A DNA stretch of 64,000 bases, taken from positions 1-64,000 of the forward strand of contig JACKDW010000013.1 of assembly GCA_020633295.1 (NCBI GenBank), written 5' to 3'. A program made the translations under genes and the position numbers. Below the pieces are notes generated by a model. The model was not told the origin of the DNA. It saw only the letters and a list, made by a program, of their open reading frames with translations, and searched no databases. Shown one piece after another: positions 55,874-64,000 of this stretch. The first letter of the stretch is position 1; the number at the start of each line of letters is the position of its first letter. The DNA comes from Myxococcales bacterium. GTDB taxonomy: Bacteria; Myxococcota_A; Polyangia; Nannocystales; Nannocystaceae.

Positions 55874-58800
55874 ATGCCTGACGCCGCGCCCACGCCCTCC
55901 CAGCGCCCTCACTCGCCAGTGTCGACTCCCTACGCGGCTCAACACAAGATTCGCGTGGTCACCGCGGCGGCGCTCTTTGATGGTCATGACGCCGCGATCA
56001 ACGTCATGCGTCGAATCCTGCAGGGGTCCGGCGCCGAGGTCATTCACCTGGGGCACAACCGGGGCGCGGAGGAGGTCGTCGACGCGGCGATCCAGGAGGA
56101 CGCCCAGGCCATCGCCGTGAGCTCCTACCAGGGCGGCCACGTCGAGTACTTCCAGTACATGTTTGATCTCCTGCGCGACAAGGGCGCGGGACACATCACG
56201 CTCTGGGGAGGCGGCGGCGGCGTCATCGTCCCGCGCGAGATCGAGGCGCTCCACGCCCACGGCATCAACCGCATCTTCAGCCCGGAGGACGGGCGAAGAC
56301 TGGGCCTGCAGGGCATGATCAACGCGATCTTGCAGGGCGCCGACTTCTCCACGGTGCCGCCTGATTCACTGGCCAGCCTCGAGCGCGTTCGCGCGGGCGA
56401 CGCGACCACCAGCGAGCTCGCGCGCTTGATCACCGCGCTCGAGAACGACGGCCCCCACCACGCCGCGCTCCTGACCGCCGCGCGCGGCGTGAAGGCTCCC
56501 GCGGTCCCGGTGCTCGGGCTGACGGGGACCGGCGGCGCGGGCAAGAGCTCGCTCACCGACGAGCTCGTCTCGCGCTTCGTCCGCGATAACCCCGCGCGCC
56601 GGATCGCGGTCATCTCGGTCGATCCGACGCGGCGGCGCACGGGCGGCGCGCTGCTCGGCGACCGCATCCGCATGAACTCGCTGCGCAGCGATCGCGTGTT
56701 CATGCGCAGCATGGCGACGCGCGCCTCGGGCGTGGAGCTGTCTCGCGCGACCGACGACGTCGTGCGCCTGTGCAGGCTCGCGGGCTTCGACCTGATCCTC
56801 GTCGAGACCAGCGGGATCGGCCAGGGCGACGCCGAGATCACGCGGCTCGCCGATCACACGCTGTACGTGATGACCGCGGAGTACGGCGCCCCGAGCCAGC
56901 TCGAGAAGATCGAGATGCTCGATCTCGCGGACGCCGTCGCGATCAACAAGTTCGAGCACAAGGGCAGCAAGGACGCGCTCCGCGACGTCCGCAAGCAGCT
57001 GCGGCGCAATCGCCAGCGCTTCGACGGCGACGACGACGCGCTCCCGGTGTTCGGCACGGTCGCCAGCCGCTTCAACGACAGCGGCGTCAACGGCCTCTAC
57101 GCGCACCTCTGCGGCCTGCTGACGACCGAGGCGCGCCCGTGGTCGACGTCGATCCCGGCCGATCAGCGCGCGGTCGTCTCCAACACCCGCGACATGATCC
57201 CCGGCGATCGCACCCGCTACCTCGCGGAGATCGTCAAGACGGTGCGCGACTACAAGGCGCGCGTGCGTGAGCAGGCCGCGCTCGCCCAGACGCTCGGCGG
57301 GCTCCGGCGCGCGCGCGCGCTGGTCGACGCGGCGCCCGACGCCGACGCGACTGTTGGGACATGGCTTGATGGTCAGATTGATGCGCACGCGCGGCGCCTC
57401 GACCGGGACGCGCGCGAGGCCCTCGAGACGCTCCCGCGCCTGCGGGCCGCGTACGCCGAGGACGAGTACGTCGTCGCGATCCGCGGCCGCGAGATCCGCT
57501 ACCCGACCCACGTCACGACGCTGTCAGACAGCCGGATCCCGCGCGTCGCGCTGCCGCAGACCGACGAGCCCGGCGCCGTCATCCGCTACATGCTGCTCGA
57601 GGGCCCGCCGGGGTCGTTCCCCTACACCGGCGGCGTGTTCCCGTTCAAGCGCGAGGGCGAGGATCCCAAGCGCATGTTCGCGGGCGAGGGCGGGCCCAAG
57701 CGGACCAACGAGCGCTTTCACTACCTCTCGAGCGGCGAGCCGGCCAAGCGCCTCTCGACCGCGTTCGACTCGGTCACGCTGTACGGCTGGGACCCGGGGG
57801 AGCGCCCCGACATCTACGGCAAGATCGGCGAGAGCGGCGTCAGCGTGTGCACGCTCGACGACGCCAAGCTGCTCTACAGCGGCTTCGACCTGTGCGCGCC
57901 GAGCACGAGCGTGAGCATGACGATCAACGGCCCCGCGCCGATCCTGCTCGCGCTGTTCATGAACACCGCGATCGATCAGCAGCTCGCGCGCGCCGAGGCC
58001 GAGAAGGGCGCCGCGCTCGCGCCCGCCGAGCGCGAGGCCGTCCAGGACCGCACGCTCAAGACGGTGCGCGGCACCGTGCAGGCCGACATCCTCAAGGAGG
58101 ACCAGGGCCAGAACACCTGCATCTTCTCCATCGAATTCGCCATGCGGATGATGGGCGACATTCAGGCGTACTTTATCGACAAGGGGGTGCGGAATTACTA
58201 CTCGGTCTCGATCAGCGGTTATCACATCGCCGAGGCCGGCGCGAACCCCATCTCGCAGCTCGCGTTCACGCTCGCCAACGGCTTCACCTTCGTCGAGTAC
58301 TACCGCGCGCGCGGCCTCGACGTCGACAAGTTCGCGCCCAACCTCAGCTACTTCTTCTCCAACGGGCTCGACGCCGAGTACACCGTGATCGGGCGGGTCG
58401 CGCGGCGGATCTGGGCGATCGCGCTGCGCGACCTCTACAGGGCCGACGCGCGCAGCCAGAAGCTCAAGTACCACATCCAGACGAGCGGTCGCTCGCTGCA
58501 CGCGATGGAGATCGACTTCAACGACATCCGCACGACGCTGCAGGCGCTGTTCGCCTACTATGATCATTGTAACAGCCTGCACACGAACGCCTACGACGAG
58601 GCGATCACGACGCCGACCGAGGAGAGCGTGCGCCGGGCCATGGCGGTGCAGCTGATCATCACCAAGGAGCAGGGCCTGGCGAAGAACGAGAACGTGCTGC
58701 AGGGCTCGTACATCATCGAGACGCTCACCGAGCTGGTCGAGGAGGCGGTGCTCGACGAGTTCACGCGGCTCGACGAGCGCGGCGGCGTGCTCGGGGCGAT

Positions 58801-59173
58801 GGAGCGGCAGTACCAGCGCGGCAAGATTCAGGACGAGAGCCTCAAGTACGAGCGCCTCAAGCACAGCGGCGAGCTGCCGATCGTCGGCGTCAACACGTTC
58901 CAGAACCCCAACCGCTCGGGTGATGACGAGGCCGCGCAGGTCGAGCTCACGCGCGCGAGCGCCGACGAGAAGAACGAGCAGATTCGCCGCCTGCGCGCGT
59001 TTCAGGCCGAGCACGCGGCCGAGGCCCCTGCCGCGATCGAGCGGCTCAAGCGGGTCGCGCTCGCCGGCGGCAACATCTTCGCGGAGCTGCTCGAGACGAC
59101 GCGCGTGTGCAGCCTCGGGCAAATCTCGGCGGCGCTATTCGAGGTAGGCGGCGAGTATCGCCGCAACATGTGA
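55874..59173 (+). CDS. icmF: Fused acyl-CoA mutase IcmF
   Basis: 1,099 residues from ATG 55874, normal length for IcmF. In order: B12-binding domain (about 20-150; DGHDAAINVMRRIL gives the lower-ligand His, followed by GGGGGVIVPREI), a MeaB-type GTPase chaperone (Walker A GTGGAGKSS at about 219-227, SVDPTRRRTGGALLGDRIRM, ETSGIGQGD, NKFEHKGSKDA), and the mutase barrel (FPYTGGVFPFKREGEDPKRM, GFDLCAPSTSVSMTINGPAP, QDEDQGQ-like EDQGQNTCIFS, SGYHIAEAGANPISQ). It interconverts isobutyryl- and n-butyryl-CoA (or pivalyl/isovaleryl-CoA) with adenosylcobalamin. The fused chaperone protects the cofactor. No riboswitch seen upstream. Confidence 0.95.
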   Translation: MPDAAPTPSQRPHSPVSTPYAAQHKIRVVTAAALFDGHDAAINVMRRILQGSGAEVIHLGHNRGAEEVVDAAIQEDAQAIAVSSYQGGHVEYFQYMFDLLRDKGAGHITLWGGGGGVIVPREIEALHAHGINRIFSPEDGRRLGLQGMINAILQGADFSTVPPDSLASLERVRAGDATTSELARLITALENDGPHHAALLTAARGVKAPAVPVLGLTGTGGAGKSSLTDELVSRFVRDNPARRIAVISVDPTRRRTGGALLGDRIRMNSLRSDRVFMRSMATRASGVELSRATDDVVRLCRLAGFDLILVETSGIGQGDAEITRLADHTLYVMTAEYGAPSQLEKIEMLDLADAVAINKFEHKGSKDALRDVRKQLRRNRQRFDGDDDALPVFGTVASRFNDSGVNGLYAHLCGLLTTEARPWSTSIPADQRAVVSNTRDMIPGDRTRYLAEIVKTVRDYKARVREQAALAQTLGGLRRARALVDAAPDADATVGTWLDGQIDAHARRLDRDAREALETLPRLRAAYAEDEYVVAIRGREIRYPTHVTTLSDSRIPRVALPQTDEPGAVIRYMLLEGPPGSFPYTGGVFPFKREGEDPKRMFAGEGGPKRTNERFHYLSSGEPAKRLSTAFDSVTLYGWDPGERPDIYGKIGESGVSVCTLDDAKLLYSGFDLCAPSTSVSMTINGPAPILLALFMNTAIDQQLARAEAEKGAALAPAEREAVQDRTLKTVRGTVQADILKEDQGQNTCIFSIEFAMRMMGDIQAYFIDKGVRNYYSVSISGYHIAEAGANPISQLAFTLANGFTFVEYYRARGLDVDKFAPNLSYFFSNGLDAEYTVIGRVARRIWAIALRDLYRADARSQKLKYHIQTSGRSLHAMEIDFNDIRTTLQALFAYYDHCNSLHTNAYDEAITTPTEESVRRAMAVQLIITKEQGLAKNENVLQGSYIIETLTELVEEAVLDEFTRLDERGGVLGAMERQYQRGKIQDESLKYERLKHSGELPIVGVNTFQNPNRSGDDEAAQVELTRASADEKNEQIRRLRAFQAEHAAEAPAAIERLKRVALAGGNIFAELLETTRVCSLGQISAALFEVGGEYRRNM

Positions 59174-59384
59174 GCGGCGAATCGCTGGCATTGCGCGTAT
59201 CCAGCGGCCGCGCGCCGCACGCAGAAAATGCAGGAGATCGTGGGCGTCCTGCCGGTCTGCGCGAGGAACACGCATTTTTCGCCGGTTGAGGCGATAAACA
59301 ACGGCCTAATCGACGGGTGATAAATGGCGTTAGTTTTCGATCGTAGATGGTCGAACACTCGCTATTCGTGTTAGGGTGCGATCG

Positions 59385-59849
59385 ATGTCAAAATACGAGA
59401 CCGAGATTCGTTCGGCGCTTGACGAGCAGGAGCGTCAGGTATGCCTCGACCTGCTGCGAGCGTCGCCCGAACTCACGCTTGGCGACATTCATAAACTCAG
59501 TCGCGGCAGCATCGGACGACACTTCGGCTCGATCACCGTGGGCGAGCTGCTCGGCAGTTCGGGCAGTTCGGGCAGTTCGGGCGCGCAGGCGAGCGGCGCG
59601 AAGCTGCGCGTCGCCCCGGCGCCCGCGTCGGCGTCCGTCAACACGCGCACGGCTGCGGGCCGCAAGGCCTACGACGACGCGCTGCTCGACGCGCTCAAGG
59701 CCGAGGACAAGCCGGTCAGCGCCTCGCGGCTCATCGCCAGGGTCGGCGGCTCCAAGCTGCAGGCGCGCGCCGCCCTCAACCGCCTGATCGAGACCAAGAA
59801 GATCACCTGGACCGGGAAGGCGCGCGGCACGAAGTACGCCGTCGCCTGA
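59385..59849 (+). CDS. Small winged-helix-like DNA-binding protein
   Basis: 154 residues from ATG 59385. N-terminal helices (EIRSALDEQERQVCLDLLRASPELTLGDI, here split) look like an HTH with GSIGRHFGSITVGELL. A GSS/SGS linker with a 9-bp repeat and Ala/Pro sequence follow, then a second winged-helix: DALLDALKAEDKPVSASRLIARVGGSKLQARAALNRLIETKKITW (in pieces), GKARGTKYAVA. Two HTH modules connected by a flexible hinge resemble a transcription regulator. The upstream 210 bases are noticeably AT-richer than the rest, with a possible promoter near 59360. Confidence 0.75.
   Translation: MSKYETEIRSALDEQERQVCLDLLRASPELTLGDIHKLSRGSIGRHFGSITVGELLGSSGSSGSSGAQASGAKLRVAPAPASASVNTRTAAGRKAYDDALLDALKAEDKPVSASRLIARVGGSKLQARAALNRLIETKKITWTGKARGTKYAVA
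59553..59579 (+). repeat. 9-bp coding tandem repeat (GSS linker)
   Basis: Three perfect copies of GGCAGTTCG in the hinge of the winged-helix-like protein. Copy number change would keep the frame. Confidence 0.8.
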
Positions 59850-60383
59850 GCGGGCGCAGGGTGCTCGCCGCGTCGCGAGCACCCGGACACGCCGACGCGC
59901 ACCCGGGGCCGCTGTGCGGGCCCGGGTGTTGACGTCTCGCCGTGCGGATCTCGGGATCGCGCGCGTGTACATGCACCGCCGCGACCTGAATCTTCCAGCA
60001 TGTTACGGAGAACAGGGTGCGAAGCGCGGTGCACGGTGGCGTGAAGCGCTTGACGCACCTCGCCGGACGTGGTGACCGCGACGCGCGCCCGCAGCGGCGG
60101 ACCGACGCCGAGGGCGGCGCCGTGCCGGTTTCTCACGCGTCTGCGCTGGCCCCAGGAGCCCGCGGCGAACGGCCGCGGAACGTTGATTCGTAGGCGAGCG
60201 TCTCGTCGGCCCTCCCGCTGTAACGCGCACGCCCGCGCGCCGTTCTGGAGCACAGGCGCCGCGCGGCGCTCCACGAATTCGCCGGGCGCGCCTGTCCGTG
60301 CTTGCATGTACCAAGAACGCTTCAGGTACTATGACGAACGCCGCGACTACACGCGCAGGCCTGGAGCAGGAGCACTTCCGACG
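59850..60383. other. Spacer with hairpins, no gene seen
   Basis: 534 bases between two plus-strand genes. It begins with hairpins (next entry), then CACCCGGG...CCCGGGTG near 59900-59930. The rest is GC-rich with AT-rich words (TGTACATGC near 59967, GCATGTACC near 60304). No open frame with good codon use; frames reaching 60306 only extend the next gene upstream. Confidence 0.45.
59859..59884 (+). terminator. Hairpin after the winged-helix-like gene
   Basis: GGGTGCTCGC (59859-59868) and GCGAGCACCC (59875-59884), a perfect 10-bp stem with a 6-base loop, starts 10 bases past the stop. The T-tract is missing, but a second GC-rich hairpin follows about 20 bases on. Confidence 0.6.
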
Positions 60384-61328
60384 ATGAGCCGTAATGAACG
60401 TAGCGGTGCCCGGACCTCGGTCCAGCTGGTGTTGGGTAGGAGCGCGCGGGCGACCGCCGCGCTCGTGTTGTTCGCGGCGCTCGGCTGTTCGGGCGACTCA
60501 GGTCCGCAGACGACGAACGACTCGATGAGCGACTCGGACCCGAGCGAGACCGCGTCGACGGGCGAGGACGCGTCGACGACCGGCGAGCCGGTGAGCACGA
60601 CCGAGGGCGGCGGCAAGGAGGACATGGGCAGCGTCGGCGGCGCGATGTGCAGCCTGCTCAAGCAGGACTGCAACGACGGCGAGAAGTGCGTGCCGTTTAA
60701 CGAGAACGGGGGAATCTTCCCCGACGGCGTCAAGTGCGTGCCCGAGGTCCCGAACGCTGACGACATCGGCGCGGAGTGTGTCGTGATGGGGGGCTTCGGC
60801 GCGGGCGAGGACTCGTGCGCCGCCGGCTCGATCTGTCTCGACCTCGACGACGACGGCTTCGCCACGTGCATCGAGTTCTGCCAGGGCGAGACGCCGGAGC
60901 AGGCGTTCTGCAACGACCCCGACTACACCTGCGTCGAGCTGTTCGAACCGATCGTGCCGGTGTGCTTCCGCAAGTGTGACCCGCTCGTGCAGGACTGCCC
61001 GGACGGCGAGGGCTGCTTCATGGACGCGCCGATGCTCGGCGCCGAGGGCTTCGTGTGCATGCCGCTGGTCGAGAACCTCAGCTCCGGCGGCGGCGTCTAC
61101 GGCGAGGGCTGCATCGCGATGTCGAACTGCGCGCCCGGGAACTCGTGCGTGTTCGCCGAGAACGTGCCGGGCTGCCAGGGCGTGTACTGCTGCACCCCGT
61201 GGTGTGATCTCAGCAAGCCCGACCCGTGCCCTGAGTTCGAGGAGACCATGAGCTGCATCCCCTGGTACCCGCAGGGCGAGGCGCCGCCGAACTACGAGAA
61301 CGTCGGCATCTGCGGGATTCTGCCGTAG
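60384..61328 (+). CDS. Cys-rich lipoprotein with Thr/Ser/Glu linker
   Basis: 314 residues from ATG 60384 behind GGAGCAGGAG. The signal ends ATAALVLFAALGC. A Ser/Asp/Thr/Glu linker runs to about residue 85. The rest has about 20 cysteines in loose repeats: CSLLKQDCNDGEKCVPF, CAAGSICLDLDDDGFATCIEFC (in two), CDPLVQDCPDGEGCFM, CAPGNSCVFAENVPGC and CCTPWCDLSKPDPCP. This pattern (C.....C...GxxC) is typical of myxobacterial secreted proteins with disulphide-linked small domains. Function unknown. A hexamer repeat runs across the stop codon. Confidence 0.82.
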   Translation: MSRNERSGARTSVQLVLGRSARATAALVLFAALGCSGDSGPQTTNDSMSDSDPSETASTGEDASTTGEPVSTTEGGGKEDMGSVGGAMCSLLKQDCNDGEKCVPFNENGGIFPDGVKCVPEVPNADDIGAECVVMGGFGAGEDSCAAGSICLDLDDDGFATCIEFCQGETPEQAFCNDPDYTCVELFEPIVPVCFRKCDPLVQDCPDGEGCFMDAPMLGAEGFVCMPLVENLSSGGGVYGEGCIAMSNCAPGNSCVFAENVPGCQGVYCCTPWCDLSKPDPCPEFEETMSCIPWYPQGEAPPNYENVGICGILP

Positions 61329-61351
61329 CCGTAGCCGTAGCCGTAGCCGTC
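61322..61351 (+). repeat. 6-bp tandem repeat across a stop codon
   Basis: Four GCCGTA units and a GCCGTC cover the TAG stop of the Cys-rich lipoprotein. Slippage by whole units would not move the first stop, since each unit contains TAG in frame. Confidence 0.8.
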
Positions 61352-61450
61352 GCTTCCAGCGGTCGCCGGCTCGCCAGCCGGGTCGGGCGACCGCGCGCGC
61401 GGGTTCGCGGCCGCTTGCGAGCCGCGCGCGCGCGGGCGTACACAAGACGC

Positions 61451-63448
61451 ATGACCTTCGACTCGTCGAGTTCGTCGCCGTGGCGCTCTTCCTCCTCCGC
61501 GCGGGGTCGCGGGGCGTGGCGCTCGCGGACGCTGCTCCTGGGCGCGTTCGCGGTCGCCTGCGGCGACGCGGGGGGCGGGACGCAGACGACCGCGGCGAGC
61601 TCCTCGAGCGACGCGGCGACGACCGCCGCGACCGAGGGCACCCAGGGCGCGAGCACCACGGCGGGCGCGAGCAGCGAGAGCGCGACGACGGGCGGCTCGG
61701 ACTCGGGGACGACGGGCGAGGCCTTCACCTGTACGCCGCAGGAGCTCAAGCCGCATGGCACCGGCTTCTTCCTCGACATCTCCGACGCCAGCGGGATCCG
61801 CGTCGAGAACTTCGTGCCCGACCCGCCAGAGCCGATCCCGATCAACGATCACAGCCGCCTCGGCTGGGTCGACCTCAACGGCGACGGCTACGACGACCTC
61901 GTGGCCCACAGCCTGTTCCCGAACCCGCAGGCGGGGATCCCGTTTGAGCACCTGGTGTTCCTCAACAACGGCGACGGCACCTTCGCGCACTTCAGCGACG
62001 AGTCGGGCCTGCGCGACGTCCAGGCGGGCTTCTTCGCGTTCGGCGACGTCGACAACGACGGCGATCAGGACTGCTTCGCCGGCCTCGACATCACGCTCGG
62101 GCAGTACCGCAGTCAGCTGCTTCTGAACGATGGGACAGGTCGATTCACGGTCAAGCCCGACGCCGGCGTCGACGCCGGGCTCGCCGGCACGCGCGCGGCC
62201 AACGGGGTGTTCGCCGACTACAACCTCGACGGGCGCCTCGACCTGTTCGTCGCCAGCGGGCAGACCGGCTACGCCGTGACCGATCAGCTGTTCTTCGGCT
62301 TCGGCGACGGGACGTTCCAGGACGTCAGCTCGCAGTACCTGCCGACCACCGTCGGGCAGCCGGGCAACGGCGCGGTCGCGTGCGACTACGACGACGACGG
62401 CGACCTCGACGTGCTGGTCTCCAACTACGGCGTGAGCGTGGCGCTCGGCGAGAACCACCTGTGGGAGAACGACGGGACAGGCCACTTCACCGAGGTCGGG
62501 GTCGCGCGCGGCTTCGCGTCGCTGCCCACGGGCAACTACTACCTCGCGGGCACGGGCAACGGCGTCGAGCCGGAGCCAGGGAAGGGGCCCGGCGAGTACG
62601 TGGGCTCCAACGGCTTCGGGCTGCAGTGCGAGGACGTCGACAACGACGGCGACCTCGACGTCTACCTCACGACGATCTCGCACCCGGTCGCCAGCGACTA
62701 CAGCCGCATGTGGTCGGACCCGACGCAGCTGCTGATCAACCAGGGCGCGGCCGGCGGGTACGCGTTCGTCAACGAGTTCCTGGCGCGCGGGCTGCCGTTC
62801 AACGAGGGCGACATCGACGGCTCGATGATCGACTTCGACAACGACGGGCGCATGGACCTCGCCGTCTCGCGCGACAAGAAGTACGAGGGCAACTACACCG
62901 AGATCGAGCAGAAGGCGTGGTTCGGCCTCATGCGCCAGCTGCCCGACGGGATGTTCGACAGCGTCGGGCCGCAGAGCGGGATCAACGACGCCGACGCGCC
63001 GCTGCAGCGCATGAAGCAGGCCCAGAACCACGCCTGGTCCGACATCGATCACGACGGCGACCTCGATCTGCTCGTCGGCGGGCGTGACACGGGCGGCGGG
63101 CGCCCCAACTTCTTGTTCGAGAACGCGATCGGCAGCGAGAACCTGTGGCTCGCGCTGCGGGTGCGCGGCGACGGCGAGGCGATCACGCGCGACGCGTTCG
63201 GCACCCGCGTCACGCTCCACTTCGCGGGCACCGACGCGGTCGTCTCGCGCGAGCTCAAGTCGAGCCGGGGGACCTACAACTCGATCGACACGCGCGCGCT
63301 GCACTTCGGGCTCGGCGAGTTCGGCTGCCCCGAGCGCCTGGACGTCCGCTGGCCCGACGGCACGACGGAGAGCTTCGACGCCGCGCAGATCCCGGTGAAC
63401 CAGTACGCGGCGCTCGACTACGGCGTCGGGCTGAGCGCGGCCGAGTAG
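61451..63448 (+). CDS. Lipoprotein with FG-GAP/VCBS repeats and ASPIC/UnbV domain
   Basis: 665 residues from ATG 61451. The Ser/Arg-rich start is followed by TLLLGAFAVAC (lipobox) and a Ser/Thr/Gly linker. From about residue 100 there are seven calcium-binding propeller loops of the DxDxDGxxD type: DLNGDGYDDL, DVDNDGDQDC, DYNLDGRLDL, DYDDDGDLDV, DVDNDGDLDV, DFDNDGRMDL and DIDHDGDLDL. The C-terminus is an ASPIC/UnbV domain (LALRVRGDGEAITRDAFGTRVTL, ERLDVRWPDGTTESF). Together this gives an outside beta-propeller, likely adhesive or carbohydrate-binding. It lies 122 bases after the Cys-rich lipoprotein. Confidence 0.9.
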   Translation: MTFDSSSSSPWRSSSSARGRGAWRSRTLLLGAFAVACGDAGGGTQTTAASSSSDAATTAATEGTQGASTTAGASSESATTGGSDSGTTGEAFTCTPQELKPHGTGFFLDISDASGIRVENFVPDPPEPIPINDHSRLGWVDLNGDGYDDLVAHSLFPNPQAGIPFEHLVFLNNGDGTFAHFSDESGLRDVQAGFFAFGDVDNDGDQDCFAGLDITLGQYRSQLLLNDGTGRFTVKPDAGVDAGLAGTRAANGVFADYNLDGRLDLFVASGQTGYAVTDQLFFGFGDGTFQDVSSQYLPTTVGQPGNGAVACDYDDDGDLDVLVSNYGVSVALGENHLWENDGTGHFTEVGVARGFASLPTGNYYLAGTGNGVEPEPGKGPGEYVGSNGFGLQCEDVDNDGDLDVYLTTISHPVASDYSRMWSDPTQLLINQGAAGGYAFVNEFLARGLPFNEGDIDGSMIDFDNDGRMDLAVSRDKKYEGNYTEIEQKAWFGLMRQLPDGMFDSVGPQSGINDADAPLQRMKQAQNHAWSDIDHDGDLDLLVGGRDTGGGRPNFLFENAIGSENLWLALRVRGDGEAITRDAFGTRVTLHFAGTDAVVSRELKSSRGTYNSIDTRALHFGLGEFGCPERLDVRWPDGTTESFDAAQIPVNQYAALDYGVGLSAAE

Positions 63449-63472
63449 GGCGAGCCCGCGCGCGCGGGCGAC

Positions 63473-63488
63473 ATGGGCTTTCCGACAT
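63473..63488. repeat. Weak palindrome variant ATGGG-CTTTCC-GACAT
   Basis: Keeps the right half-site and spacing but only three bases of the left one. In the spacer between two convergent genes. Confidence 0.25.
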
Positions 63489-63511
63489 CTTCGGCGCGCG
63501 GGCGCCTCGCG

Positions 63512-64000
63512 CTAGTCGGGCGCGTCGCGGGGCAGCGTCACGCAGAAGTCGGCGCCGCCGCCGGGGCGCGCGTCGACGCGCGCCTCGCCGCCGTGGGCGC
63601 GCGCGAGGTCGCGGACGAGCGCGAGCCCGAGCCCCGTGCCGGGCAGGTGCGCGTCCTCGGGGCGCTGCACGCGGAAGAAGCGATCGAAGACGCGGGCGCG
63701 CGCGGACTCCGGGATGCCGGGCCCGCGGTCGCGCACGTGCAGCTCGATGGCGTCGCGCGGGCCGGCGCGCGCCTCGAGCTCGATCTCCGGGTGATCGGCG
63801 TCCTGCGCGTACTTGAGCGCGTTGTCCACGAGGTTGACGATGATCTGCTCGACCGCCTGTCCGTCGAAGCAGCTCATGAGCGGCGCGTCCGGGACCCGCA
63901 CGCGCAGCTCGAAGCCGGCGCGCTCGATCCGGCTCTGCTGGCCCTCCGCGACGCGCTCCATGAACGCCGCGAGGTCGCCCTCGGAGCGCTCGAGCGTGTG
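63512..64000 (-). CDS. Sensor histidine kinase, C-terminal part (runs off the right edge)
   Basis: The visible 162 residues are the end of a histidine kinase: a helix before the ATPase (HTLERSEGDLAAFMERV), N-box QIIVNLVDNALKYA, G1 box DRGPGIP, F-box FFRV and G2 box GTGLGLALVRDLARAHGG, ending GADFCVTLPRD. The phosphoacceptor His and sensor domain lie beyond 64000. The Asn of the N-box and both glycine boxes are intact, so the ATPase should work. No response regulator lies on the visible side. Confidence 0.93.
   Translation of the reverse strand, partial: HTLERSEGDLAAFMERVAEGQQSRIERAGFELRVRVPDAPLMSCFDGQAVEQIIVNLVDNALKYAQDADHPEIELEARAGPRDAIELHVRDRGPGIPESARARVFDRFFRVQRPEDAHLPGTGLGLALVRDLARAHGGEARVDARPGGGADFCVTLPRDAPD

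Noticed and set aside
61292..63304. A long open frame on the minus strand, about 670 codons
   Set aside because: It lies opposite the FG-GAP/ASPIC gene, whose domains are clear. Its translation is Arg/Val/Glu-rich with no motif, a usual artefact in high-GC DNA.

Overview
This window is very GC-rich DNA (clearly above 70% by eye) and almost certainly comes from a myxobacterium, most plausibly of the Nannocystis/Plesiocystis group. That is an inference from gene content: Hanks-type Ser/Thr kinases (one fused to a long TPR tail and paired with an ECF sigma factor), GAF- and FHA-linked AAA+ regulators, many lipoproteins with Thr/Ser/Gly/Glu-rich linkers behind the lipobox, a MYXO-CTERM-like tail, an ADYC-type protein, an expansin and several cell-wall hydrolases. 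I see no rRNA, tRNA, CRISPR array, insertion sequence or prophage.

Layout. 1-3.4 kb: minus-strand group (partial gene, EF-hand membrane protein, GAF/AAA+ sigma-54 activator), then a divergent methyltransferase and a small hypothetical gene. 4.9-9.0 kb: a CHAT protease-NB-ARC-TPR protein broken by many frame changes. 9.0-14.6 kb: a tandem-repeat spacer, a MYXO-CTERM-like surface protein, a Sel1-like lipoprotein, a PhnD-like lipoprotein and two small lipoproteins. 14.6-24.6 kb: serine beta-lactamase-like hydrolase, two S9 peptidases, an isolated GspC-like protein, a flavin amine oxidase and a zinc-ribbon lipoprotein. 24.6-30.4 kb: ACT-malic enzyme, expansin, a Ser/Thr kinase tail-to-tail with an FHA-AAA+ protein, and a GNAT acetyltransferase. 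30.5-36 kb: Cys-rich repeat lipoprotein, M23 lipoprotein, small lipoprotein, cupin-like protein, GAF protein, LysM-MepA endopeptidase. 36-43 kb: thrS with a hairpin-containing leader, kinase-TPR and ECF sigma factor. 43-52.6 kb: ADYC protein, decayed gene, RidA, a large carboxypeptidase-regulatory-repeat membrane protein, DsbD-alpha-like lipoprotein, PrkA-like kinase and an S1-domain protein. 52.7-64 kb: PEGA kinase, extensin-like hydrolase, fused acyl-CoA mutase IcmF, a small winged-helix-like protein, a Cys-rich lipoprotein, an FG-GAP/ASPIC protein and the end of a sensor histidine kinase.

How the genes relate. The window is a mosaic of short units rather than one pathway. Two themes recur: phospho-signalling (three Hanks kinases, FHA and GAF regulators, ECF factor, PrkA, histidine kinase) and the outer envelope (about a dozen lipoproteins and three peptidoglycan hydrolases), which fits a predatory, developmentally complex bacterium.

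Two cautions and one novelty. Many genes change reading frame at GC-dinucleotide runs, which looks more like consensus indel errors than mass pseudogenisation. The most unexpected signal is a dispersed 16-bp palindrome, ATGTC-N6-GACAT, unusually AT-rich for this genome, which recurs in several spacers (sometimes just upstream of or overlapping a start codon) and in a few genes.
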